Origin: Streptomyces kanamyceticus
GTDB lineage: Bacteria; Actinomycetota; Actinomycetes; Streptomycetales; Streptomycetaceae
DNA length: 64,000 nucleotides
Assembly: GCF_008704495.1 (NCBI RefSeq)
Contig: NZ_CP023699.1
Location: forward strand, 2,418,001 to 2,482,000
Reading direction: 5' to 3'
This document shows, in pieces, positions 56,648 through 64,000 of the stretch. Position numbers and translations under genes: made by a program. Under the pieces are notes generated by a model. It saw only the letters and a program-made list of their open reading frames with translations. It made no database searches and was not told the origin of the DNA. How positions within the stretch are numbered: position 1 is the first letter of the stretch; the number at the start of each line of letters is the position of its first letter.

Positions 56648-57850
56648 GTGATCGACATCAGCGACATCGACGTCTTCCTCGGCCTGGACGTCGGCAAGGG
56701 CGAACACCACGCCACCGCTGTCACATCGGCCGGGAAGAAGGCCCTCGACAAACGCCTGCCCAACAGCGAACCCAAGCTCCGCGAGGTCTTCACGAAACTC
56801 CAGGCCAAGCACGGCATCGTGCTTGTGGTCGTCGACCAGCCGGCCTCCATCGGAGCCCTGCCGCTGGCCGTTGCCCGAGCCGTCGGCTGCCAGGTCGCCT
56901 ATCTGCCCGGACTGACGATGCGGCGGATCGCCGACCTCTATCCGGGCGAAGCCAAGACCGATGCCCGCGACGCGTTCATCATCGCCGACGCCGCCAGGGC
57001 GATGCCGCACACGCTTCGCTCCATCGAGCTGGACGACGAGACCGTCGCCGAGCTGGAGATGCTCGTCGGGTTCGACGACGACCTGGTCGCTGAGGCCAAC
57101 CGGCTCTCCAACCGGCTCCGCGGCCTGTTCACGCAGGTCCACCCGCACCTGGAGCGGGTGCTCGGCCCGCGCATGCAGCACCCGGCCGTCCTGGTCCTGC
57201 TGGAGAGGTTGGGCTCGCCCGCCCAGATCCGCCAGACCGGACGCCGCAAGGTCACCCACCTGCTGCGGCCCAAGGCTCCGCGGATGGCGGCCCGTCTGAC
57301 CGAGGACGTCTTCACCGCGCTCGACGAACAGACCGTCGTCGTCCCGGGCACCGAGGCGGCCGCACTGATCGTTCCCAGCCTCGCCCGGTCCCTGACCGCC
57401 GTGCTCGACCAGCGCCGTCTGCTGGAGAAACGACTCGACGAGCTGCTGGAGACACACCCTCTTTCCCAGGTCCTGACGTCGATGCCCGGCGTCGGCGTCA
57501 GGACCGCGGCCCGCCTCCTCATCGACGTCGGCGACGGCACCAGGTTCCCCTCAGCCGCCCACCTCGCCGCCTATGCGGGACTCGCGCCGACGACCCGCAG
57601 CTCGGGCTCCTCGATCCGCGGCGAACAGCAGTCCAGGAGAGGGAACAAGCAGCTCAAGCGGGCTTTCTTCCTCTCCGCGTTCGCCGCCCTGTCCGATCCC
57701 GCCTCCCGCACCTACTACGACAAGAAGATCAAGGAAGGCAAGCATCACACCCAGGCCCTCCTCTGCCTCGCCCGACGCCGAGCCGACGTGCTCTTCGCGA
57801 TGCTCCGCGACGGGACCTTCTACCAACCACCAACCCCCGTTGCCCCTTGA
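56648..57850 (+). CDS. IS110-family transposase (DEDD recombinase)
   Basis: Encodes 400 residues from the GTG at 56648 (GAAGGAA upstream), the usual IS110 length. The longer in-frame reading from 56462 would run through the structured left end and is not used. The N-terminal RuvC-like DEDD domain shows GLDVGKGEHHA with the first Asp and AKTDARDAFIIADAAR with later acidic residues. The C-terminal Transposase_20 domain has the helix-hairpin-helix-like LTSMPGVGVRTAARL and the serine-containing APTTRSSGSS, where the catalytic serine is expected. The gene looks intact. It is unrelated to lipopeptide synthesis. Confidence 0.95.
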   Translation: MIDISDIDVFLGLDVGKGEHHATAVTSAGKKALDKRLPNSEPKLREVFTKLQAKHGIVLVVVDQPASIGALPLAVARAVGCQVAYLPGLTMRRIADLYPGEAKTDARDAFIIADAARAMPHTLRSIELDDETVAELEMLVGFDDDLVAEANRLSNRLRGLFTQVHPHLERVLGPRMQHPAVLVLLERLGSPAQIRQTGRRKVTHLLRPKAPRMAARLTEDVFTALDEQTVVVPGTEAAALIVPSLARSLTAVLDQRRLLEKRLDELLETHPLSQVLTSMPGVGVRTAARLLIDVGDGTRFPSAAHLAAYAGLAPTTRSSGSSIRGEQQSRRGNKQLKRAFFLSAFAALSDPASRTYYDKKIKEGKHHTQALLCLARRRADVLFAMLRDGTFYQPPTPVAP

Positions 57851-57867
57851 CCGAAGTCATAGAGGCA

Positions 57868-57891
57868 CCCCCCCGGCATCGGGGGGGGCAG
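57868..57891. terminator. Remaining half of a split terminator (hpgT / absA2)
   Basis: Seven C, GGCATC, eight G, then CAG and an AT-rich stretch. Still folds as an 8-bp GC stem with a GCAT loop. Its 3' arm is the exact complement of CTGCCCCCCCC at 56401-56411, now 1.46 kb away, so the original stem was probably 12 bp. Confidence 0.7.
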
Positions 57892-57908
57892 TTAAAAGCG
57901 AAACGCCG

Positions 57909-58577
57909 CTAGCGGCTGCTACCCGACCTGTTCACGAGCCCCGCCTCATACGCGAGAATCGCCGCCTGCACCCGATTCCGCACGTCGAGCCGGTTCAGGA
58001 TCGCGCTGACGTAACTCTTCACCGTGCCCTCGACGAGATTCATCTGCCGCCCGATCTCCGCGTTGGACATGCCGGAGCCGAGCAGCGTCAGCACCTCGCG
58101 CTCCCGCTCGGTCAGCAGCGCGACACGGCTGCGCGCGGGCCCCGCGGGGCTGAGTCCGGTCTCCTGGAGCTTGGTGATGACGCGGCGGGCGACCCGCGGC
58201 GACAGATAGGCCGCGCCCTCGGCCACCGCGTGCACGGCGGCGATGAGTTCGCGCGGGTCGGACGCCTTGAGCAGGAAGCCGTTGGCGCCCTCGCTGAGCG
58301 CCCGGGTGATGTACTCGTCCTCGCCGAAGGTGGTCAGCATTAGCACGGCGGTGCCGGGCACCGCGGACTTGATCTGCGTGGCGGCGGCGAGCCCGTCGAG
58401 TTCCGGCATGCGGATGTCCAGGAGCGCGACGTCCGGCCGGTGCAGTCGGCACTGCTCGACGGCCTCCTTGCCGTTCCTGGCCTCCGCGATCACCTCGATG
58501 TCCTGGTCGGCGGACAGGATCGAACTGACCCCGGCCCGGATCATCGCCTCGTCGTCGGCGAGCATTACGCGAATCAT
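57909..58577 (-). CDS. absA2: Response regulator, AbsA2-like (NarL/LuxR type)
   Basis: A 222-residue protein, the same length I recall for AbsA2. The receiver domain (1-120) has the acidic pair near the N-terminus (ADDE), phospho-acceptor Asp54 in LLDIRMP, Thr in LMLTTFG and Lys in FLLKAS. The C-terminal LuxR helix-turn-helix has LTEREREVLTLLGSGMSNAEIG and VEGTVKSYVS. In S. coelicolor phosphorylated AbsA2 represses CDA and other antibiotic genes. It lies 39 nt after absA1 in one operon. It converges on hpgT, now with the IS element between them. Confidence 0.9.
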   Translation of the reverse strand: MIRVMLADDEAMIRAGVSSILSADQDIEVIAEARNGKEAVEQCRLHRPDVALLDIRMPELDGLAAATQIKSAVPGTAVLMLTTFGEDEYITRALSEGANGFLLKASDPRELIAAVHAVAEGAAYLSPRVARRVITKLQETGLSPAGPARSRVALLTEREREVLTLLGSGMSNAEIGRQMNLVEGTVKSYVSAILNRLDVRNRVQAAILAYEAGLVNRSGSSR

Positions 58578-58616
58578 GGTCTCCGCTTTCCTTGGTACGC
58601 CTGTGGTCCGGTTCTC

Positions 58617-60272
58617 TCACCGCTGTGGCAACGCCCGCAGCCTGTCCTTGGCCACCAGTGCCCCGTCATCGAAGCAGAGCCGGAACAGGTCGCGGGTGGC
58701 GTCGAGCACGTTGCGGCTCGTTCCGTAGTAGCGGCAGGTCGATCCCGGCGGCGCGGGCAGCTGTTCCGCCCGGCCGTCGGACGGCTTGTCGAGCGAGGAC
58801 TCGGGCAGCTGGCCCGCGAGGTCCGCCTCGCTCTCGCCGATCTCGATCCGTTCGAACGTCTCGGCCGAGATCGCGGTGGTCATGACCGTATAGGTGCGTA
58901 CGCCGATCAGGGCGAGGCCGGTGCCGACGGCGAGGACGACGGGCACCATCGCCATCCGCTTCAACCGCCTGCGCAGCCCGTTCCTGGCCTTGAGCAGTTG
59001 GTTCGCGGATTCCGAATCCGGCTCTCCGGAAGGCGATCTCACGTCATCGGCGGCCGCGTCGTCAAGGAGCGGGGCGTGCCGGGGCAGCCGCGCGGTCGCC
59101 GAGAAGACGCCGCCGGAGGAGTCGATCCGCAGCTTGCCGCCCGCGAGCCGGACCCGCTCCTGCAGACCGAGCAGCCCGCGCCCGCCGCTGGGCAGCCCGC
59201 TGTGCGCGCCGTCCTCGGGCAGTTCGTTGGAGACGGTCACGTCGAGTTCGTCGGGGTTGCCCTCCAGATGCACGAGGACCGGCCTGCCGGGCGCGTGCTT
59301 CATGGCGTTGGTCAGCATCTCCTGCACGACGCGGTAGGCGGCCCGTTCGGTCATCTGCGGCAGGCCGTCGAGCGTGCCGTCGCTGCGCAGCGTGACCGGT
59401 ACCCCGGAGTCCTTGGCCCGTGCCACCAGCTCCGTGACGGACTCGGACGCGGGCTCCAGGCGGGCCGGTTCGTCGTCGGTGTCGTCGCGAAGGAGCCCGA
59501 TGACGTCGTGCAGCAGTTCGGTGGCGGTGATCGCGGTGGCGCGCAGCTGGGCGACGCCCGCGCGGTGGCGCTCGGAGAGGTCGCCCGCCATCTCCAGGGC
59601 GCCCGCCTGGAGGGCGAGCAGGCTCAGCTCGTGACCGAGCGAGTCGTGCATGTCGTGGGCGATGCGGGCGCGTTCGCGCAGTCTGACCTGCTCGGCGATG
59701 ATCCGCTGTTCGCGCTCCAGGTGGTCGGCGCGCTCCCAGCCCGCGCGGAAGACCTCGGCCCGCATGCGGCCGTAGTGACCGGCCCACCACGGCAGGATGG
59801 CGAGCAGTTCGATCAGCGTCACGAACGGCCAGGACCAGACGTTGCCGAAGGCCGCGGCGAGGGCGAGGCCCAGGAGCGCGACGACGGCGAACCCGATGGT
59901 CGCGGGGCGCGCCTCGGGCATGCGGTGCCCGGCGAGCCAGCCGAGCACGACCATCGCCACCGCGGGTGACATGCCGAGCGGGATCGTATCGATCGCCACA
60001 TAAAGCGGAGCGAAAGCGGTGACGGCCATGAGGGAAACAAAGGGGGCGCGTCTGCTCGTCGCGACGCCCGCCGCGATGAGGCCCACGGACACCACCGACT
60101 CGACGGCGCCCTGATGCGAGAAGGCCATCGCGACCGCGGGCGCCACCATCAGGAGGACGAAAAGGAGCGCGTCCGCGGCGGCTGTTCGCGAATGCAGATA
60201 TTCGCTCACCCGCCGCCGGGTCTTCGCCCAGCCGGTCCCCGGGTCACTTGCCGTTTCCACCACCCGCGCCAC
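58617..60272 (-). CDS. absA1: Sensor histidine kinase, AbsA1-like
   Basis: A 551-residue membrane kinase read from a GTG at 60272; no strong ribosome site is visible, so the exact start is uncertain. About four N-terminal membrane segments (35-165) precede a HisKA_3 domain with RARIAHDMHDSLGHELS (phospho-His near 209), then a HATPase domain with QEMLTNAMKHAPG and GGRGLLGLQERV. A further membrane segment (VPVVLAVGTGLALIGV, near 425) is followed by a tail of about 115 residues outside the cell. This extra C-terminal membrane helix is unusual for the class and is, as I recall, also found in AbsA1. AbsA1 acts as kinase and phosphatase of AbsA2. Confidence 0.88.
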   Translation of the reverse strand: MARVVETASDPGTGWAKTRRRVSEYLHSRTAAADALLFVLLMVAPAVAMAFSHQGAVESVVSVGLIAAGVATSRRAPFVSLMAVTAFAPLYVAIDTIPLGMSPAVAMVVLGWLAGHRMPEARPATIGFAVVALLGLALAAAFGNVWSWPFVTLIELLAILPWWAGHYGRMRAEVFRAGWERADHLEREQRIIAEQVRLRERARIAHDMHDSLGHELSLLALQAGALEMAGDLSERHRAGVAQLRATAITATELLHDVIGLLRDDTDDEPARLEPASESVTELVARAKDSGVPVTLRSDGTLDGLPQMTERAAYRVVQEMLTNAMKHAPGRPVLVHLEGNPDELDVTVSNELPEDGAHSGLPSGGRGLLGLQERVRLAGGKLRIDSSGGVFSATARLPRHAPLLDDAAADDVRSPSGEPDSESANQLLKARNGLRRRLKRMAMVPVVLAVGTGLALIGVRTYTVMTTAISAETFERIEIGESEADLAGQLPESSLDKPSDGRAEQLPAPPGSTCRYYGTSRNVLDATRDLFRLCFDDGALVAKDRLRALPQR

Positions 60273-60880
60273 GTTACAAGGTCAACAGGGCTCTTGGCAC
60301 TGCCAGTCGGCCCCGCACCCCCTTCGCTTTCCGGCACACGACGAAGGTCAGGGGGCAGACCTTCCTAAGGGTTATTGCGGAATGCCGAACGATGCGATCG
60401 AAGTGACGCACCACATCCGTACCTGTCCGAGGCGGGGACTTTGATCATTACGGATGCATATGCACCGTCCAAACACAGGCAAACCGGGCGTAGTTGAGAC
60501 CACTTTCAGCCAAGTGGCGCGAAGGGGCCACCTGGACACCCGACTAAAGTAAGGCCGATTATTGACGATGGGCGACTGCAACGGGCGACCATAGTCCGTA
60601 TGATTTCGAACTACGGGGGCGGAGGGATCGAGACCCTCCCTAGGCGGAACTCTTCCGTGCCGTGATGACGACCGAGCACCAGAGGAAGGTTCTGCGATCG
60701 ACGGAGAGTCGGACCTTATGTCCTGTCAAATCTGTCCTGACGCAAAGGGGTAACTGCGCCTTGCCGCAGTGCCCTACTCGTTCGTAATCCGGCGCGGGCT
60801 CCTTACGCCCCCGCGCGGCCATGCACAGTCTCCCTTCGAGCCGCCATTAATGCCGCAAGGTAATACCTGGGGGTAACTTC
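60273..60880. promoter_or_regulatory. Long divergent region between absA1 and cdaR
   Basis: 608 bp without a convincing gene; GC is lower than in the coding parts. Short open frames here (for example 60372-60581, minus) lack codon bias and good starts. A possible -10, TATGAT (60599-60604), faces cdaR, but the -35 is weak. It must hold the promoters of both regulators. The length suggests a long leader or several operators; I see no clear repeats. Confidence 0.5.
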
Positions 60881-62791
60881 ATGGAGTCGATTTTCTCGCC
60901 CTGCCCACCCCGACCTACGTCGGACAGCTCTGAGCGCACGACAGTCGATTACGTACCAACTCAACGAAGACAGCCGGCCAAGCAGGGCCTCGAGTTTCGA
61001 ATACTCGGCCCTCTTGAGGTCCGCGCACGGTCGGAGAGCATCGCGGTGGGTGGGCCGCGCCAGCGTGCCGTACTCGCGGCGCTGCTGCTCTCGCCCGACC
61101 AGGTGGTCTCCGTCGACTCCCTGATCGAGCAGGTCTGGAGCGGCAGCCCGCCCAGCACCGGGCGCACCCAAGTGGCCATCTGCGTGGCCGCGTTGCGCAA
61201 GGTCTTCCGCGCCGCGGGCTGCGAGCAGACGGTGATCGCCACCGTCACCCCCGGCTATGTGTTCCGCTCCGACTCCCACACGCTTGACACCGTCACCTTC
61301 GCGCGCCTGGTGCGCGCGGGCGAGGAGCAGGCCCGCCGCGGGCGGCTCGCGGAGGCGGCCGACCTGATGCGCGACGCGCTCGGACTCTGGCGCGGCCCCG
61401 CGCTGAGCGACGTCACGTCGAACTTCGCCGAAGTGGAGGTGATGCGCCTGGACGAGGAACGCATGCACGCCATCGAACGACAGATGGCGCTGCGGCTTGA
61501 GTTGGGTGAGCACGACGCACTCCTTGGAGAACTGACCGCGCTCGTGCAGGCCAGGCCCCTGCGCGACCGGATGCGTGCCTATTTGATGCTGGCCCAGTAC
61601 CGGTCGGGACGCCGCGCCGAGGCGCTCGAGACCTTCCGCGAGGGCAGCCAGATCTCCGTCGAGGAGCTCGGCATCGGCCTGAGCACCGAACTGCAGGAAC
61701 TGCACCAGCTGATCCTCCAGGACGAGTCCCTCGACCTGGCCGCGCCCGCCCCCGCGACCGCCCCTTCCTCGCAGGAGGACAGCTGGTCGACCCCTGCCCA
61801 GCTCCCGCCCGGCATCCACGGATTCGTCGGCCGCGCCACCGAACTGGCCGCCCTCGACCAGGCCTTGCTCGGCCGCACCGAGCACGCGCCGCTGCCCGTC
61901 GGCTGCATCACCGGCAGCCCCGGCATCGGCAAGACCGGCCTGGCGCTGAGCTGGGCGCACCGCGCCGCCTCCCACTTCCCGGACGGCCAGCTCTTCATCG
62001 ACCTCCAGGAGAACGGGCTCCCGCTGCACCCGCGCGAGGTCCTGCACCGCTTCCTGCGGGCCCTCGGCACCCCCGCCGACCGCATCCCCGTCGGCGTCGA
62101 GGAGTGTGCCGCGCTCTACCGCAGCAAGCTCGACGGCCGCCGCGTCCTCATCACCTTGGACAACGCTGTCTCCTTCGCCCAAGTGCGGCTTCTGCTGCCC
62201 GGCAGCGGCAAGTGCGGGGTCCTGGTCACCGGCAGGGACGGTCTCAACGACCTCCTCGAGAGCTCCGACACCCTGCGCGTACGGCTCGGCGCCCTGTCGT
62301 CCGACGAGTCCGTGTCGATGCTGCGCTCCATCACCCGCGACAGCCTCACGGCCACGGACCCGGAGACCCTGCGCACGCTCGCCGCGCTCTGCGACCACAT
62401 TCCGCTCGCGCTGCGCGCCGCCGGGATCCGGCTGCAGAGCAGGCAGCACTGGTCGGCCGACGACCTGGTGGCCCGGCTGCGGGACCCCGAGCAGCGGCTC
62501 GCCGAGCTCAGCCACGGGGAGAACTCGCTGCGCAGCAGGTTCGACCGCTGCTTCCAGAACCTGAGCACCCGGGTGGCCGCCGCCTACCACCGGCTCGGTT
62601 CGATCGACACCCCGGAGTTCGACCTCACCACCGGCGCCAAGACGCTCTCCACGACGTCGGCCGAGGCGGAGGACCTGATCGAACGCCTGGTGGACGCCCA
62701 CCTCCTGGAGGTCGTGGGGCGTGACGCGTGGGGCGGCTTCCGCTACCGCTGGAAGGAACTCCTGCGCTTCCACGCGCGCGCGGCCGGCTAG
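60881..62791 (+). CDS. cdaR: SARP-family pathway activator, CdaR-like
   Basis: A 636-residue regulator (CdaR is about 638) from the ATG at 60881 with GGGGG upstream. Domains: an OmpR-type winged helix (about 38-125, FRILGPLEVRARSE then SVDSLIEQVWSG), a bacterial transcriptional activation domain (about 130-285), and an NB-ARC-type ATPase with Walker A GSPGIGKTGLA (near 345) and RRVLITLDNAVS as Walker B. It ends without the TPR repeats of AfsR, as in medium-size SARPs. It should switch on the NRPS and Hpg operons by binding direct or inverted heptamers. I find no in-frame TTA codon, so no direct bldA control of this gene. Confidence 0.92.
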   Translation: MESIFSPCPPRPTSDSSERTTVDYVPTQRRQPAKQGLEFRILGPLEVRARSESIAVGGPRQRAVLAALLLSPDQVVSVDSLIEQVWSGSPPSTGRTQVAICVAALRKVFRAAGCEQTVIATVTPGYVFRSDSHTLDTVTFARLVRAGEEQARRGRLAEAADLMRDALGLWRGPALSDVTSNFAEVEVMRLDEERMHAIERQMALRLELGEHDALLGELTALVQARPLRDRMRAYLMLAQYRSGRRAEALETFREGSQISVEELGIGLSTELQELHQLILQDESLDLAAPAPATAPSSQEDSWSTPAQLPPGIHGFVGRATELAALDQALLGRTEHAPLPVGCITGSPGIGKTGLALSWAHRAASHFPDGQLFIDLQENGLPLHPREVLHRFLRALGTPADRIPVGVEECAALYRSKLDGRRVLITLDNAVSFAQVRLLLPGSGKCGVLVTGRDGLNDLLESSDTLRVRLGALSSDESVSMLRSITRDSLTATDPETLRTLAALCDHIPLALRAAGIRLQSRQHWSADDLVARLRDPEQRLAELSHGENSLRSRFDRCFQNLSTRVAAAYHRLGSIDTPEFDLTTGAKTLSTTSAEAEDLIERLVDAHLLEVVGRDAWGGFRYRWKELLRFHARAAG

Positions 62792-62801
62792 ACCGGCACA
62801 A

Positions 62802-62876
62802 CGGCGTACGGCGCTCCCGGCCGTCGTACGCCGGACACTGACGCACCGGCCGGGGCCCGTCCACGGAGCCCCGGCC
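62802..62876. terminator. Tandem hairpins between convergent cdaR and the acyl-AMP ligase
   Basis: First hairpin: CGGCGTACG (62802-62810) with CGTACGCCG (62825-62833). Second: GGCCGGGGC (62848-62856) with GCCCCGGCC (62868-62876), loop 11 nt. They fill the 110-bp gap between the two stop codons, so each transcript meets one. Confidence 0.7.
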
Positions 62877-62901
62877 CGACCCGCTCAGCAGGTGCGTACC
62901 G

Positions 62902-64000
62902 CTAGTCCTGCCAGTCCGCGTACAGCGGCTGGAGCGCGTCGGCGAGATAGAGCTCCCGCATCGCCACGCGCTGGATCTTCCCGCTCGTCGTACGCCGGAC
63001 GCCGCCCCTGCGCAGCAGCGCCACGCCGCGTACCGGAAGGCCGAACTCGCGGCTGACCGTCTGCTTCATCTCGGCGGCGAGCCGCGCGTACTCCTCCTCG
63101 GGGAGCTGCCCCGTGACCTCCTGGGCCACCACGAGCACCTCCTCGTGACGGCCGCCGCGCTCCTCGACGACCGTGAAGGCGGCGCCGGGCAGTGTCGCCA
63201 GCTCCGTGTGGTGGCTGCGCAGTTCGTGCTCGACGTCCTGCGGGTAGAGGTTGCGGCCGTTGATCATCAGGGTCTCCTTCATCCGGCCCGTGATGAACAG
63301 CTCGCCGTCCAGGAGCGCGCCGAGGTCGCCCGTGCGCAGATAGCGGTCGCCCTCCAGCGTGGCGCCGAACGTCTCCACGGTGGCGGCCTCGTTGTCCCAG
63401 TACCCCTTGGCGACGCTGGGGCCGTTCAGCCAGATCTCGCCGACGTGCCCCTCCGCCAGGGCCTCGCCGCTGACGGGATCCACGATCCGGCAGGCCAGGT
63501 CGTGGACGTCGCCGCAGCTGACCAGCTCACGGGTCGCGGTCTCGGCGCCAGCGGCCCCCGTGGCCGGGGCGAGCACGTTCTTCTCCAGGAACTCGGCGTC
63601 GGCCACCAGCGTGACGGGCTCCCGCAGCACGGATCCGGAGACGTACAGGGTCGCCTCCGCCATGCCGTAGCAGGGCACGAGCGCGTCGGCCCGGAAGCCG
63701 TAGGGGGCGAACCGCTCGGTGAACTCCCGCAGCGTCGCGGCGTGCACGGGCTCCGAGCCGTTGATCGCGTAGCGCCAGCGCGACAGGTCGAGCCCCTCGA
63801 TCTGCTCGTCCGTGACGCGCTGCACGCACAACTCGTACGCGAAGTTGGGGGCGTTGGAGTGCCCGATGTCGAACCGGTCGATGGCGCGCAGCCATTGGTG
63901 CGGGCGGCGCACGAACGTGATCGGGTTGAGCGTGACCACGCCCCTGCCGAGCAGCACGCCGGTGAGCAGGTGCCCGATGAGGCCCATGTCGTGGTAGAGC
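62902..64000 (-). CDS. Fatty acyl-AMP ligase, C-terminal part (cut by window edge)
   Basis: 365 residues of the C-terminal half are visible and the frame runs out of the window. The first visible residues, LYHDMGLIG, are the typical FAAL motif, followed by PCYGMAEATLYVSG, the A-domain hinge region YLRTGDLGALLDGELFITGRMK and a C-terminal lysine in TTSGKIQRVAMRELY. FAALs activate free fatty acids as adenylates and transfer them to a carrier protein without CoA. DptE does this in daptomycin synthesis. Together with the stand-alone carrier protein before NRPS 1 this predicts the acylation start of the lipopeptide. It ends convergently with cdaR, and more cluster genes probably follow to the right. 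Confidence 0.92.
   Translation of the reverse strand, partial: LYHDMGLIGHLLTGVLLGRGVVTLNPITFVRRPHQWLRAIDRFDIGHSNAPNFAYELCVQRVTDEQIEGLDLSRWRYAINGSEPVHAATLREFTERFAPYGFRADALVPCYGMAEATLYVSGSVLREPVTLVADAEFLEKNVLAPATGAAGAETATRELVSCGDVHDLACRIVDPVSGEALAEGHVGEIWLNGPSVAKGYWDNEAATVETFGATLEGDRYLRTGDLGALLDGELFITGRMKETLMINGRNLYPQDVEHELRSHHTELATLPGAAFTVVEERGGRHEEVLVVAQEVTGQLPEEEYARLAAEMKQTVSREFGLPVRGVALLRRGGVRRTTSGKIQRVAMRELYLADALQPLYADWQD

Larger units (their letters stand above)
56412..57874 (+). mobile_element. IS110-family insertion element
   Basis: Limits are approximate. It comprises about 235 nt of noncoding left end, a 400-residue DEDD transposase, and about 20 nt of noncoding right end, with no terminal inverted repeats; a long left and short right end fits the IS110 rather than the IS1111 subgroup. 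It sits between the two arms of what was a single hairpin: CTGCCCCCCCC ends at 56411 and GGGGGGGGCAG spans 57881-57891. So it entered the shared terminator of hpgT and absA2 without breaking either gene. Confidence 0.85.

Noticed and set aside
58440..59969. 509-codon plus-strand open frame opposite the sensor kinase
   Set aside because: The kinase has all H, N and G boxes; the opposite frame has no motifs and follows its GC bias.
60372..60581. Small open frame of 69 codons between absA1 and cdaR
   Set aside because: No codon bias, no ribosome site and no likeness to any family; treated as noncoding.
60803..62773. 656-codon minus-strand open frame opposite cdaR
   Set aside because: CdaR carries SARP and ATPase domains in the plus frame; the minus frame is compositional.

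Overview
The window is high-GC actinobacterial DNA, almost certainly Streptomyces. GC-rich third positions, GTG starts, GTGA/TAGTG start-stop overlaps and the gene families all fit. Nearly all of it is one lipopeptide antibiotic cluster. By gene content and module layout it belongs to the calcium-dependent antibiotic (CDA) type. Comparisons with the S. coelicolor CDA and daptomycin clusters are from memory; no search was run.

Layout, left to right. 1-4076 (minus): an ABC exporter pair (permease cut by the window edge), then a glmT-like methyltransferase, mbtH and a cytochrome P450. 4077-8518 (plus): an ABC exporter fusion and a P-type cation ATPase. 8612-11936 (minus): a Tat-exported M20 amidohydrolase, a MupA-type luciferase-like monooxygenase and an alpha/beta hydrolase. 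11976-52197 (minus): three NRPS genes with translationally coupled junctions, transcribed right to left, carrying 6, 3 and 2 modules. 52289-52555: a stand-alone acyl carrier protein. 52870-56398 (plus): hmaS-hmo-hpgT, which make 4-hydroxyphenylglycine (Hpg). 56412-57874: an IS110-family element inserted in the terminator shared by hpgT and absA2. 57909-60272 (minus): absA2/absA1-like two-component genes. 60881-62791 (plus): a cdaR-like SARP activator. 62902-64000 (minus): a fatty acyl-AMP ligase cut by the window edge.

How it works together (inference). The ligase activates a free fatty acid and loads it on the carrier protein. The starter condensation domain of NRPS 1 joins it to residue 1. 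Specificity codes read by eye predict acyl-Ser-Thr-D-Trp-Asp-Asp-D-Hpg-Asp-Gly-D-Asn-(3-methyl)Glu-Val/Ile. Epimerase domains sit at modules 3, 6 and 9, and a C-terminal thioesterase should cyclise onto Thr2. Residues 5-8 form the D-x-D-G calcium-binding motif. GlmT would supply the methylated Glu precursor, MbtH assists adenylation, the ABC systems export, and AbsA1/AbsA2 and CdaR regulate.

The cluster differs from classical CDA in four ways: a daptomycin-like ligase plus carrier protein start unit, an aliphatic rather than Trp-type code in module 11, no asnO or hasP in the window but a P450 and a luciferase-like monooxygenase instead, and a different gene order with a mobile element inside. 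It is best seen as a CDA/daptomycin mosaic that may make a new acidic lipopeptide.
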